A stretch of DNA of 64,000 nucleotides from an uncultured Anaeromusa sp. GTDB taxonomy: Bacteria > Bacillota > Negativicutes > Anaeromusales > Anaeromusaceae. Made by a program: the position numbers and the translations under genes. The notes under the pieces were generated by a model. That model did no database searches and was not told the DNA's origin. It was given only the letters and a program-made list of their open reading frames with translations. Below, one piece after another: positions 9,381 to 17,262 of the stretch. The stretch lies in assembly GCF_963676855.1 (NCBI RefSeq), contig NZ_OY781460.1, positions 682,001 through 746,000 of the forward strand, read 5' to 3'. The number at the start of each line of letters is the position of its first letter. Positions within the stretch are counted from its first letter, which is position 1.

Positions 9381-9435
9381 TTTAATCTAATTCTAATATT
9401 CGTCTAAGGCGAGTGTAATGTGGAAGACGTACGAT
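9381..9435 (+). promoter_or_regulatory. Operator with four 11-bp-phased repeats plus -10 box (site 2)
   Basis: TAATC, TAATA, TAAGG and TAATG start at 9383, 9394, 9405 and 9416, again exactly 11 bp apart; TACGAT (-10) starts at 9430, 14 bp after the last. The first 20 bases are nearly identical to site 1 at 8499. The predicted transcript start is near 9442. Confidence 0.75.
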
Positions 9436-9469
9436 AGCGGTGGAAAGAAAAATAAGGGAGGCATTCAAT

Positions 9470-9844
9470 ATGTTTAGCAAAATGGGTGAGGCAATAAAAA
9501 CGTTCTGTAGTGCGAATAAGAAAAAAATCAGAAACGGCGTGCTTTTAGCGGTGTTTTTGGGAATGCTTTTTGTGGGGGCGCAGGCGATGTTTCAAGTGAA
9601 AGGCGTTGTGACTGCTGTTGACGGCAGCCAAATCACGGTGAGCAACTTTTTTAGAGCGCAAACCATAGACCTGGCAGGCGCGCCGGTGCTAGCGGCGGAT
9701 ATTAAAGTAGGCGATCGCATTAAAATCCAAAAGAACCTGCAAGGTGACATTCTCTATGCCAAGTTTTCACAACTGAAAAACAGCGATCATGATAAAGAAC
9801 AGGAGCATCATCATAAAGAAACAGAGCAGCGTATGCGTCTATAA
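9470..9844 (+). CDS. Membrane-anchored protein with small beta domain
   Basis: 124 aa. One N-terminal TM helix (about residues 23-41, GVLLAVFLGMLFVGAQAMF), then a compact beta-rich part (VKGVVTAVDGSQITVSNFF, VGDRIKIQKNLQGDILYAKF) resembling small OB-like DUF5666 domains, then a His/Glu/Lys-rich tail (HDKEQEHHHKETEQ) that could bind metal. The ATG at 9470 has GGGAGG 9-10 nt upstream; the GTG at 9440 lies at the predicted transcript start and is rejected. First gene of a unit with the PAP2 gene and driven by operator site 2. Function unknown. Confidence 0.7.
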   Translation: MFSKMGEAIKTFCSANKKKIRNGVLLAVFLGMLFVGAQAMFQVKGVVTAVDGSQITVSNFFRAQTIDLAGAPVLAADIKVGDRIKIQKNLQGDILYAKFSQLKNSDHDKEQEHHHKETEQRMRL

Positions 9845-9879
9845 GTAAAGCGCAAGCAATAAACTGGAAGGAAGAGACA

Positions 9880-10482
9880 ATGCAGTACGATCTGGAACTT
9901 TTGTTTTTTATCAATGGCCTGGCTGGCCATGTGAGATGGCTGGATGCGGTTGTTGCTGCTTTTTCAACCTATGGGCCCCTGCTGTTTGGCGCTTATTTAC
10001 TAGCTTTGTGGTTTTCGGGAAAAACCTTGGCAGAGAAGAGAGAGAACCGCAAGCAGGTCCTATATGGATTTGCCTCATTGTTTCTCGCCTTGGGAGTCAA
10101 TCATGTGCTAGGCCTGCTGTGGTTTCGCAGCCGTCCATATGTTGACCATGCCGTGCAGAGATTGGTTTCGGTTACCTCGGAGGCTTCGTTTCCTAGCAAT
10201 CATGCTGCAGGCAGTATGTCTATCGCCGCAAGCCTCTGGTGCGGTTTTTCACGCAAGGGCAAGGTTTTCCTCGTCTTGGCGGTGCTGATGGCCTTGTCGC
10301 GGGTTTATGCAGGCGTACATTATCCAAGCGATGTGCTGGGAGGTATGGCCATAGGCTTCTTAAGCAGTTTTTTAGTTCATAAAAATAGACGGTATATAGA
10401 AAAGCCAGTGGGTATAATCTTGGCTCTTACGGAAGAGCTGGAGCGCAAATTCGACTATGGCAAAGCCGTAGCGCATAAATGA
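9880..10482 (+). CDS. PAP2-superfamily membrane phosphatase (undecaprenyl-diphosphatase-like)
   Basis: 200 aa, about five TM helices. The acid-phosphatase signature is visible: FRSRPY (motif 1, about residue 87), SFPSNHAAGSM (motif 2, about 105) and SRVYAGVHYPSDVLGG (motif 3, about 147). Such BcrC-like enzymes dephosphorylate undecaprenyl diphosphate at the outer face of the membrane and can give bacitracin resistance; lipid phosphates are other possible substrates. GGAAGGAAGAG precedes the ATG. Lies 35 nt after the anchored protein, so likely in the same operon under the OmpR-type regulator. Confidence 0.88.
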   Translation: MQYDLELLFFINGLAGHVRWLDAVVAAFSTYGPLLFGAYLLALWFSGKTLAEKRENRKQVLYGFASLFLALGVNHVLGLLWFRSRPYVDHAVQRLVSVTSEASFPSNHAAGSMSIAASLWCGFSRKGKVFLVLAVLMALSRVYAGVHYPSDVLGGMAIGFLSSFLVHKNRRYIEKPVGIILALTEELERKFDYGKAVAHK

Positions 10483-10552
10483 AGTGGCGGCGGTTTGCAG
10501 AGGACATGAAATGATACTTGTGATAGATAATTATGAAAGAAGGTAATTTATT

Positions 10553-10762
10553 ATGAAAAAGAAATGGCGCGCTTGCGTTTTTTCGGTAATGGCTTTGGGT
10601 GGAGTGATTATTGCAGGCCCAGTCCTGGCGGCTCCACAAGAAGAAGCGCAACAAATCGTTATGCAAAGAGAAGACCCGGAGCAAGCAGGGAATAATCGCG
10701 AAAAAACAGGGGTGGCGGAGTCAATTGATCTTGTGGAGAAACTTAGCGCTGCGCAACGGTAG
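10553..10762 (+). CDS. Small secreted protein of unknown function
   Basis: 69 aa: signal peptide (KKKWRACVFSVMALGGVII, cleavage expected after GPVLA) followed by about 43 residues rich in Glu/Gln and charge, with no Cys. GAAGG lies before the ATG. It is 70 nt after the PAP2 gene, same strand, and may be the last gene of that operon. I recognise no family. Confidence 0.6.
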   Translation: MKKKWRACVFSVMALGGVIIAGPVLAAPQEEAQQIVMQREDPEQAGNNREKTGVAESIDLVEKLSAAQR

Positions 10763-10901
10763 CAGAAGCAGGGGCTCGTTTTCACCGTGGTTCCTGTTAA
10801 AAACCTCGAATCTCTTATCAGCTTTACCCTTCTTTAGTTGCTCTAGTACATTGTGTGATGGTTATGCCGCAAAAAAATATTTTTTGACAGGTAAAAATTA
10901 C

Positions 10902-10929
10902 TTGCACTTTGCAGCGTGCGTGATACAAT
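10902..10929 (+). promoter_or_regulatory. Promoter of the decarboxylase gene
   Basis: TTGCAC (10902-10907), 16-bp spacer, TACAAT (10924-10929). Start of transcription expected near 10936, giving a leader of about 75 nt. A TTGACA at 10884 is too far upstream to serve this -10. Confidence 0.65.
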
Positions 10930-10950
10930 CATCTTGGTCCTAGAACAACG

Positions 10951-10992
10951 GTGACGGCAGGGAAACCGGCCATTAGGCCTAAAGACCGTCAC
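10951..10992 (+). promoter_or_regulatory. Structured leader RNA upstream of the decarboxylase
   Basis: GTGACGG (10951-10957) pairs with CCGTCAC (10986-10992), enclosing GGG aaa CC and a perfect GGCC atta GGCC hairpin (10968-10979). The fold ends just before the ribosome site GAAGGGAGAGGG. It matches no riboswitch class I can name; control of translation by polyamine or lysine level is a guess. Confidence 0.45.
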
Positions 10993-11009
10993 AAAGAAGG
11001 GAGAGGGAT

Positions 11010-12194
11010 ATGAACGCGCAAATCCGATTGACAGAAGAAGAAGCAAAAGCCTTAGCTAAGGAGCATGGCACCCCGTTATTGGTGGTGTCTACCAAGAGGG
11101 TAATGGAAAATTACCAATACTTGAAGCGAAAGCTGCCCCGCGTTGAGGTGCACTATGCAATGAAAGCCAATCCTGACGAACATATTGTCCGGACGTTGGC
11201 CGATCTGGGATCTTGTTTCGATGTCGCCTCGGCAGGCGAGATGGAAGCGCTCACAGCGATGGGCATTGCTGCTGCGAGGATGGTATATGCCAATCCCGTA
11301 AAGACGGCAGAAGGTTTGGAAACGGCGAAACGCCTGGGTATTCATAGATTTACTTACGACAGCGCCAGCGAGGTGGACAAGATGGCCGCGGTGATTCCCA
11401 GGGGCGAAGTGCTCCTGCGGGTACGGGTGGAAAACCCCGAGGCGCTGGTGGATTTGAATAAAAAATTTGGCGCCTCTGTTGGCGAAGCATTGGAGCTGTT
11501 GCGCCGGGCCCGGGACAAGGGCTTGTGCGTGAAGGGGCTTTGCTTCCATGTGGGCAGCCAGTCTGCTACGGCGGACGCCTATGTACGCGCTCTTAAGCAA
11601 TGCCGGGATCTTTTTGACCTGGCGGCGGAAGAAGGCATGCACTTGACCACCTTGGATATTGGAGGCGGGTTTCCGATACCCATAACCGGTCAGGACATCA
11701 ATTTGGATGAAATGACAGAAACCATCCAGAAATACGTTGATGAATGGTTTCCCGATACCGAGCTTTGGTCCGAGCCGGGACGTTTTCTCTGCGGCACGGC
11801 GGTGCAGCTGATAACCCAGGTTATCGGCGTTAAAAATCGGGATGAGCAAGTATGGTACTTCCTGGACGAAGGCGTGTATGGCTCGTTTTCCGGCATTTTC
11901 TTCGACCATTGGAATTACGAATTTGTTTATTTTAAAGGCGGCGAGCAGCATCCGGCTACCTTTGCCGGGCCTAGCTGCGATTCGTTGGACATTCTCTACC
12001 GGGGGCATAATGCACCGGCATTGGAGGAAGGCGATTTGATTCTTGTGCCGGACTGCGGCGCGTATACGTCGGCTTCCGCCACGACCTTTAATGGCTTTGC
12101 CAAAGCGAAGAGCATTGTTTGGGAAACAGAGAATACACAGAGCTACGCGGCTTTGAAGGATGCTCAACGTCCTTTAGTTGCTGACGCTGTATAA
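11010..12194 (+). CDS. ldc: Lysine/ornithine decarboxylase, PLP fold III
   Basis: Decarboxylates lysine to cadaverine and/or ornithine to putrescine. 394 aa, almost exactly the length of the bifunctional Selenomonas ruminantium enzyme and of eukaryotic-type ornithine decarboxylases. Visible: PLP lysine in YAMKANP (K52), HVGSQ (about 180), GGGFP (about 217), EPGR (about 255), GPSCDSLD with the active-site Cys (about 322) and DCGAY (about 347). In Negativicutes such an enzyme makes the cadaverine or putrescine joined to peptidoglycan that helps hold the outer membrane, a known role that fits this window. Single gene with its own promoter, leader structure and terminator. Confidence 0.88.
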   Translation: MNAQIRLTEEEAKALAKEHGTPLLVVSTKRVMENYQYLKRKLPRVEVHYAMKANPDEHIVRTLADLGSCFDVASAGEMEALTAMGIAAARMVYANPVKTAEGLETAKRLGIHRFTYDSASEVDKMAAVIPRGEVLLRVRVENPEALVDLNKKFGASVGEALELLRRARDKGLCVKGLCFHVGSQSATADAYVRALKQCRDLFDLAAEEGMHLTTLDIGGGFPIPITGQDINLDEMTETIQKYVDEWFPDTELWSEPGRFLCGTAVQLITQVIGVKNRDEQVWYFLDEGVYGSFSGIFFDHWNYEFVYFKGGEQHPATFAGPSCDSLDILYRGHNAPALEEGDLILVPDCGAYTSASATTFNGFAKAKSIVWETENTQSYAALKDAQRPLVADAV

Positions 12195-12242
12195 AAAAGA
12201 GAGGCCCTAATTCGCAGCTGCGAATAGGGGCCTCTCTTTTTT
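12193..12242. terminator. Bidirectional intrinsic terminator
   Basis: AAAAAAGAGAGGCCC and its complement GGGCCTCTCTTTTTT enclose a second palindrome (TTCGCAGCTGCGAA). The symmetrical A and T runs serve both ldc and the convergent dctA. Confidence 0.9.
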
Positions 12243-12252
12243 GTCGTCTAGT

Positions 12253-13539
12253 TTAGGCGGATTGCCGCTCCTCAACTAGCTCTGGATGGGCTCGCCGTTG
12301 GCGCAGCTCTTCCAGCTTGCTAGAATCAAATTCGTTTTCCCATTTAGCGATGACAACCGTGGCAATGCCATTGCCGATGAGATTCGTGAGAGCGCGCCCT
12401 TGCGACATGAAACGATCAATGCCGAAGATAAGCGCCAAGCCGGCAACGGGAATGCCAGGGATAACGGATAAGGTGGCCGCTAGGACGATGAAACCGCTGC
12501 CGGTTACGCCGGAAGCGCCTTTAGAGGTGAGCAGCAATACAGCTAAAATAGTCAGCTGCTGGGTTAAAGATAAGTCGCTGTTGGTGGCTTGGGCGACAAA
12601 AATGGCGGACATAGTGAGGTAAATGGAGGTGCCGTCCAAATTGAAGGAATACCCTGTAGGGATAACTAGACCGACAATGGACTTGCCGCAGCCCATGTTT
12701 TCCAGTTTTTCCATGATTTTCGGCAGCACGCTTTCCGAAGACGCCGTGCCGAACACAATAAGCAGCTCTTCTTTGATATAAGAAAGGAAAGAGAAGAGAT
12801 TGATGCCGGCCCAGTAGGCGATAGGGCCAAAGATAAAGATAACAAAGAGCGTACAGGTAGCAAAGAAGCATAAAAGCAGCTCGCCCAAAGGGAGCAAGGA
12901 AGCAATGCCGTACTTGCCGATGGTGAAGGCCATAGCGCCAAAGGTGCCGATAGGGGCCAGACGCATAATCAGATCCACGAGGCGGAAGAGGCAGTGAGAC
13001 AGTTCAGTAATCAACGTGAAAAGACGGGTTTCTTTGCCCATGGAGGACAGGGCCCAGCCGAAGAGCAGCGAGACCAACAGTACTTGAAGAATATCTCCCT
13101 TGGCGAAGGCGTCAACAACGGTGGAAGGAATGAGATTCAAGAAGAAATCCTGTGTGCTATGGGCCTGCGCAGCGCCGGCGGTGGTGTAGGAGGCGACGGC
13201 TTTAGCGTCCAGCGAAGCTACGTCCACATTCATGCCTTGACCAGGGGCCATCCAGTTGACGGCAAAAAGACCGAGAATCAAAGCAAAGACGGTAACGACT
13301 TCGAAATAAAGGAGCGCTTTTGCTCCTACGCGGCCTACTTTTTTCATGTCGTCCATACCGGCGATGCCGGTGACAATAGTACAGAAAATGATGGGGGCAA
13401 TAATCATTTTAATCAATTTAATGAAGCCGTCGCCCAAAGGCTTCATCGCTTCTCCCCATTCTGGCGAAAAATGCCCTAAAGCAATACCGATGACAATCGA
13501 TAAAAGGACCTGTACATGTAGAGAACGAAAATAGGACAT
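12253..13539 (-). CDS. dctA: C4-dicarboxylate/glutamate:cation symporter
   Basis: Inner-membrane secondary transporter of the DAACS (SLC1) family, 428 aa. Eight TM helices and two re-entrant hairpins are expected; the diagnostic stretches are [12 protein letters not shown] (cation and substrate site), [12 protein letters not shown] (second hairpin) and the C-terminal helix with [16 protein letters not shown]. Substrates in the family are succinate, fumarate, malate, aspartate or glutamate; dctA is the best guess from sequence, gltP the alternative. GGAGG precedes the ATG. Single gene, convergent with ldc. Confidence 0.88.
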   Translation of the reverse strand: MSYFRSLHVQVLLSIVIGIALGHFSPEWGEAMKPLGDGFIKLIKMIIAPIIFCTIVTGIAGMDDMKKVGRVGAKALLYFEVVTVFALILGLFAVNWMAPGQGMNVDVASLDAKAVASYTTAGAAQAHSTQDFFLNLIPSTVVDAFAKGDILQVLLVSLLFGWALSSMGKETRLFTLITELSHCLFRLVDLIMRLAPIGTFGAMAFTIGKYGIASLLPLGELLLCFFATCTLFVIFIFGPIAYWAGINLFSFLSYIKEELLIVFGTASSESVLPKIMEKLENMGCGKSIVGLVIPTGYSFNLDGTSIYLTMSAIFVAQATNSDLSLTQQLTILAVLLLTSKGASGVTGSGFIVLAATLSVIPGIPVAGLALIFGIDRFMSQGRALTNLIGNGIATVVIAKWENEFDSSKLEELRQRRAHPELVEERQSA

Positions 13540-13814
13540 AATAGAACCTCCTTTACAAATGAGGGCTTACACATTTAAAAAATAAACTATAAATTATAGA
13601 ATATACTTCTGACAGAATACCAAAAGAAACCAAAAAATACAAATGCCTACAAGTGAAAAACACAGTATACATAAATTGCAAGACTATTTGATTTTTGCAA
13701 AAATAGTCCTAGCGAAACTATGGCGTTGCTAGAAGGAAAAAAGGCCTTGTATTGACGGCGGCGAGGTCATCACGTAAGCTGAAGAGAGAAAACGCTTATA
13801 GGAGGTTTAAAAGC

Positions 13815-14303
13815 ATGATTGTAGGGCATATGCGTTACTTAGAGCAAGATCGGCAATGGCTGCCGACAGAGGTAGTCAAAGTGCTGGATTGGATGGCGGC
13901 AGCTGATTGGAGCCGCTTGGAAGATGGCCGTTATGAGCTGGAAGGCGCAGAGGTTTATGTCGGGGTGCAGCACTATAAAACAGCTCCGGCCGCAGAAAAG
14001 CAGCCGGAGTCGCATCAAGCCTATGTGGATATTCAGTATGTGCCTTTTGGGCGCGAAGTGATCGGTGCGGAGCCGCTGACAGACGAGCATGAGGAAAGCA
14101 GTATTGAGCTGGAAGAACGGGATTTGATCTTTTACCATGAAGGCGTGCAGGAGAGTTCTTTGGTTTTGGCTCCTGGCATGTACGCTGTATTTTTCCCATG
14201 GGATGTGCATCGCCCGGGCTGCATAGCGGCAGAAGCGGCAGAGACCGTCTGTAAAGCCGTGGGCAAGGTGCGCCTAGAACGGTTTGTGACGGAATCCGAA
14301 TAA
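13815..14303 (+). CDS. YhcH/YjgK/YiaL (DUF386) family protein
   Basis: 162 aa, cupin-like beta-sandwich family that includes the beta subunit of evolved beta-galactosidase. Conserved pieces: ESHQAYVDIQYV (about residues 66-77), GREVIGAEPL and FPWDVHRPGC, which carry the metal-binding Glu/His residues of the family. The role is unsettled; relatives are linked with sialic acid or other acid-sugar use, for which there is no support here. The start at 13815 is set by GGAGGTTT 8 nt upstream; the frame is open back to 13752. Stands alone. Confidence 0.82.
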   Translation: MIVGHMRYLEQDRQWLPTEVVKVLDWMAAADWSRLEDGRYELEGAEVYVGVQHYKTAPAAEKQPESHQAYVDIQYVPFGREVIGAEPLTDEHEESSIELEERDLIFYHEGVQESSLVLAPGMYAVFFPWDVHRPGCIAAEAAETVCKAVGKVRLERFVTESE

Positions 14304-14380
14304 AACGTATTCCGTAGCCCTCATTCGGACCCTCCCTTTACTCCCTTTACTCCCTCTACTCTTGTTTAATTTTACGTATC

Positions 14381-14902
14381 TTAGTGCAGCCACTGCGGCT
14401 CGGTTTGCTGGCGCAGCACTAGGCTGGCGCCGATGAATGACGTGAAAAAGAGGGAAGAAGCGAGCTCTTCTTCAAAATAGGTGGCGCAGTAGGTATCGTC
14501 GCAGGTGGTAGCCCAGTCGGCAAAAGCGGCAAAAAACAGTGTGCTGCCAGGGTAGGCATTCTCGATCAATGCATCCAAAGACGCGTCGCCTAGGCCCTGT
14601 CGATGACCACGCCAAAGCTCCACAGCCGCGAGCGGTTCCAGGTCGTCCAGGCGTTCCGCTTGCCACAAGAGAGCGCCTTCGATGCCTCTGGTGAAGGCAT
14701 AGCCGAACGCCAGCGGCAAAGCAGCCGCTAAAGAAAGCGGTCTGGAGGTGTCATAAAGCAGCAAATGGGTTAGAAGATGCGTGCAACTGTGCAAGCAGGC
14801 TCGCAATTCTGTGGACAACGAGTGAATATCGGTGTGGTTTAAGCCGCAGTGAAAGGCGGCTTTGCGCAAAGCGGAGGCTGCTTGGGAATCGAACAGATTC
14901 AT
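14381..14902 (-). CDS. Hypothetical helical protein
   Basis: 173 aa from the ATG at 14902 (AAGGAGG 8-10 nt upstream). Mostly alpha-helical, with Leu/Ala-rich segments (SLAAALPLAFGYAFTRG, ELASSLFFTSFIGASLVL) and scattered Cys/His (HSCTHLLTHLL, TCDDTYCATYF). No signal peptide. No family recognised with confidence; the size and all-helical look are loosely like TorD-type redox chaperones, which is speculation. Divergent from the ferredoxin gene at 15058. Confidence 0.65.
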   Translation of the reverse strand: MNLFDSQAASALRKAAFHCGLNHTDIHSLSTELRACLHSCTHLLTHLLLYDTSRPLSLAAALPLAFGYAFTRGIEGALLWQAERLDDLEPLAAVELWRGHRQGLGDASLDALIENAYPGSTLFFAAFADWATTCDDTYCATYFEEELASSLFFTSFIGASLVLRQQTEPQWLH

Positions 14903-15057
14903 GAGGCATTCCTCCTTTTGGAATCGTTGTGTCATGAAGATCAGATACCAAACAAAAACCTGATAATTCTGTTAATGTTATATGGGAATTTCGATATATA
15001 CGGATGTTTTTCCTGCTGTAAAAAAAGATTCGACAATATTCAAAGGAGGCTGCAAAG

Positions 15058-15444
15058 ATGGCTAAACGGAAGATGATTCGTATTGATGAAACCTTGTGTA
15101 ATGGGTGCGGGCGTTGCGTATCGCCTTGCGCCGAAGCGGCAATCGAAGTGGTGAACGGCAAGGCGAAGGTATTGCGGGATGAACTTTGCGATGGAGCCGG
15201 TTTTTGCATCGGCGCCTGCCCGACTGGAGCGTTGACGCTAGAAGAGAGGGAGGCAGTCGATTTTGATGAAGAGGCGGTGCAGGAGCACAAAAAAGCGGTT
15301 GCCCAGCGTCCTGAGTTCCATCATTTGATGCAATGCTCTCTGTGCGATATATCGGAAGAACAACGGCCCTTGCTGCCCATGAAGTACAAAGGAGAAAGCA
15401 CCTGGGTGTGCGTGCGTTGTCTCCCCACTTTAATTCATGGGTAG
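15058..15444 (+). CDS. Ferredoxin-like [4Fe-4S] protein with C-terminal Cys pairs
   Basis: 128 aa. First cluster site CNGCGRCVSPC (residues 14-24) is complete. The second, CDGAGFCIGACP (about 44-55), has Ala where the second Cys of CxxCxxC normally sits, as in a clostridial subgroup, so it may hold a [3Fe-4S] or no cluster. The C-terminus has CSLC and CVRC, which look like a zinc-ribbon or rubredoxin-like knuckle. Likely a cytoplasmic electron carrier or regulatory redox protein. GGAGG lies 8 nt before the ATG. Single gene followed by a hairpin. Confidence 0.85.
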   Translation: MAKRKMIRIDETLCNGCGRCVSPCAEAAIEVVNGKAKVLRDELCDGAGFCIGACPTGALTLEEREAVDFDEEAVQEHKKAVAQRPEFHHLMQCSLCDISEEQRPLLPMKYKGESTWVCVRCLPTLIHG

Positions 15445-15467
15445 TAGAAAATGAAATAGGCAGCATT

Positions 15468-15510
15468 TAGGCCGAAGGACGGGTGATAAAGAAACCCGTC
15501 TTTCGGCCTA
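15468..15510 (+). terminator. Strong hairpin after the ferredoxin gene
   Basis: TAGGCCGAAGGACGGGT pairs almost fully with ACCCGTCTTTCGGCCTA around a 9-nt loop. The T-run is poor (TTGT), so it may be a weak terminator or an RNA-stability stem. Confidence 0.6.
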
Positions 15511-15593
15511 TTGTAATAAGAAGGGATAAAATGTAAAATTAAACATGATTTCGACATGTATAATAATTTCATTTAATAAAAGGAGGCGGTAAG

Positions 15594-16205
15594 GTGAAAA
15601 AAAAGTTGGTTTTTTTGGTATTTTCGTTATTGTTAATTGGCAGCGTGGCTTCGGCGGCGCCGGTGGTGGAACCGTTGCAGACGGTAGATATTCAAGCAGA
15701 TAACAATGTGAATATTTTTGACTATAATTTTATGGATGAGCCAGGTGAAGCGCGATTGGAGTTAACACAGCTTGCTAATATCTGGGGCGGCGGTGCAGTC
15801 ATGCGTGTGGATATTGAGACCGATAATGGCAAAGAAGAGTTGCAAGTGGTCGTCAGCGGCGCCTATAATGGCGATTCTCTTACTACGCATATGCTGAGCG
15901 TGTCTTTGCGCAACAAAGGGCTTATTAATGTAAGTATTGTGAAAAGCACACCACTCGTTTTAAATGTGAAAGACGGCAAGTTGACCGTAGCTGCCGGCGG
16001 CAGCAAACGGACGGTAGATAAGGTGTATTCTTTTGGAGGTTCCTTGCACACACAGTCGATTACAGGAACCCTGCGGGTATATCCGGGCAGCGATAGCATT
16101 GGAGCGGGCAGCTTGGTTAGCGGCGGTTCCGGCAGCAATGGCGGAAATTCCTCTGTCAACGATACCGTAGACACCGTGTCCCGGGTTGTGAACATTTTCC
16201 GGTAA
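15594..16205 (+). CDS. Putative secreted beta-rich protein
   Basis: 203 aa from a GTG start placed 6-8 nt after AGGAGG. Signal peptide of about 21 residues (LVFLVFSLLLIGSVASA). The mature part alternates hydrophobic and polar residues as in beta proteins (RLELTQLANIWGGGAVMRV, LVLNVKDGKLTVAAGG) and ends in a Gly/Ser-rich linker and a short amphipathic tail (VDTVSRVVNIFR). No Cys. Could be periplasmic or outer-surface. No family recognised. Monocistronic, with a terminator at 16224. Confidence 0.65.
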   Translation: MKKKLVFLVFSLLLIGSVASAAPVVEPLQTVDIQADNNVNIFDYNFMDEPGEARLELTQLANIWGGGAVMRVDIETDNGKEELQVVVSGAYNGDSLTTHMLSVSLRNKGLINVSIVKSTPLVLNVKDGKLTVAAGGSKRTVDKVYSFGGSLHTQSITGTLRVYPGSDSIGAGSLVSGGSGSNGGNSSVNDTVDTVSRVVNIFR

Positions 16206-16223
16206 GTTTTGTAGGAAAAGCGA

Positions 16224-16261
16224 AAAAGGCGCTTGCAGTGATTTGGCTGCAAGCGCCTTTT
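16224..16261 (+). terminator. Intrinsic terminator
   Basis: AAAAGGCGCTTGCAG / CTGCAAGCGCCTTTT, an 11-12 bp stem with an 8-nt loop. Confidence 0.88.
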
Positions 16262-16326
16262 GTCTTTACATTATAAGTTCTAAGTGTTTATGGCTGGAAA
16301 ACCAAGAGGCTTTGGATGAAATCGAC

Positions 16327-16495
16327 GCCGTCCTTGTATTTGAGACAAGATTTACGCGCGCCTCGAAAAAGCTGGCTAAATCGGCAGTTTCTTAACTCGC
16401 TGCGCTCAAGCAGGAGAAACTTTGATCCGCCTTAGCCAATTTTTTCGTCCTGCGGACCGTCTTGCTCCAATAAAAGTCTCAAATACAGTCACGGC
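16327..16495. repeat. Long imperfect palindrome
   Basis: About 170 bp in which the arms pair in blocks: GTATTTGAGAC (16336) with GTCTCAAATAC (16476); CGAAAAAgcTGGCTAA with TTAGCCAATTTTTTCG; AGTTTCT with AGAAACT around the centre near 16402. The 37 bases 16451-16487 recur exactly at 60476-60512. No open frame spans it. It fills most of the 335-bp gap between the secreted protein and DUF1836 genes. Could be a non-autonomous mobile element or a folded RNA. Confidence 0.7.
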
Positions 16496-16540
16496 CACCG
16501 TAGACTCATTCGTTCCCTCTCTTTACTCCATCTACTCCCT

Positions 16541-17134
16541 TTACTCCTGTTCAACTCCGCTCTCCGGTTTCTCCATGAAATAATCTGCAATCAGTTCTTT
16601 GGCGGCCCGGCGGGCAAATTCCGCCTGCGCGGCTAAAAGTAACACTGTCAAAAAGCGTTCTAAGGCCACCCTGGACTCGGCATCTTCAATATGCGTCAAC
16701 CGTTCCTTCAGACGCCGACTGCTGGCCTGGGCTTCGTCGCAGAAGGCCTGCAAGTCGGCAGCTTTCAGTTCGGTGAAAAGATCATATACCTCTTCTAGGG
16801 GGAGAATGTCGTCGTGGGGTGAGTCAATATTGCGCAGCACGGGGTTAAAGAGAGCTTTGATTTCCTGGATGGAAAGGACTTGCTTGAGTTTGCTTAGCAA
16901 TGTTAGCAGTAAAATATGGTAGCGATGGTATTTTTTCTGCTGGCTGCGAGCTAAAACACCATCTTTAGTGTAATTGTTGACCATGGTACGTGTTAACAGG
17001 TCATCGTTGCTGGTAGCCTGACGGTTGACCAAGGATAAAAGTTGATCCATATACAGTCCTAAATCCGGCAAAGACTGAGAATTTGCATCAGGGCATTCTA
17101 GTAAGCGCGTAAGGCGTTCTTGTAATGTTTGCAT
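16541..17134 (-). CDS. DUF1836 family protein, probable regulator
   Basis: 197 aa. The DUF1836 signature is clear: LPDLGLYMDQLLSLVN, then LLTRTMVNNYTKDGVLARSQ and KKYHRYHILLLTLLSKLKQ, which read like a MerR-type helix-turn-helix followed by a helical domain. The C-terminal half is helical (ERFLTVLLLAAQAEFARRAA). The family is common in Firmicutes and uncharacterised; DNA binding is inferred. Its own promoter (17171-17199) and that of the divergent terC gene (17263-17291) carry the same palindrome in the spacer, which fits self-control and control of terC. Confidence 0.82.
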   Translation of the reverse strand: MQTLQERLTRLLECPDANSQSLPDLGLYMDQLLSLVNRQATSNDDLLTRTMVNNYTKDGVLARSQQKKYHRYHILLLTLLSKLKQVLSIQEIKALFNPVLRNIDSPHDDILPLEEVYDLFTELKAADLQAFCDEAQASSRRLKERLTHIEDAESRVALERFLTVLLLAAQAEFARRAAKELIADYFMEKPESGVEQE

Positions 17135-17160
17135 AGCATTGATCCTCCATAGTACTATCT

Positions 17161-17199
17161 ATACTATTTTAGTATATGGTTTTAAAAACAAGGAGTCAA
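17161..17199 (-). promoter_or_regulatory. DUF1836 promoter with palindromic operators
   Basis: On the minus strand, TTGACT (17199-17194), 17-bp spacer, TATACT (17176-17171). The spacer contains GGTTTTAAAAAC (plus strand, 17178-17189), and a second palindrome ATACTATTTTAGTAT (17161-17175) overlaps the -10. Confidence 0.65.
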
Positions 17200-17262
17200 G
17201 GAAGTTAGAAACAGAGAAAGATGCTTTTCAAAAACAATTAACATAGTTTTAATAAAAAATAC

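Noticed and set aside
10884..10889. TTGACA as the -35 box of ldc
   Set aside because: It lies 34 bp from the TACAAT box; TTGCAC at 10902 has the correct 16-bp spacing.
10951..10992. The ldc leader as a c-di-GMP (GEMM) riboswitch, suggested by GGG-aaa-CC and GGCCTAA
   Set aside because: The second conserved stem-loop and the overall length of GEMM are missing.
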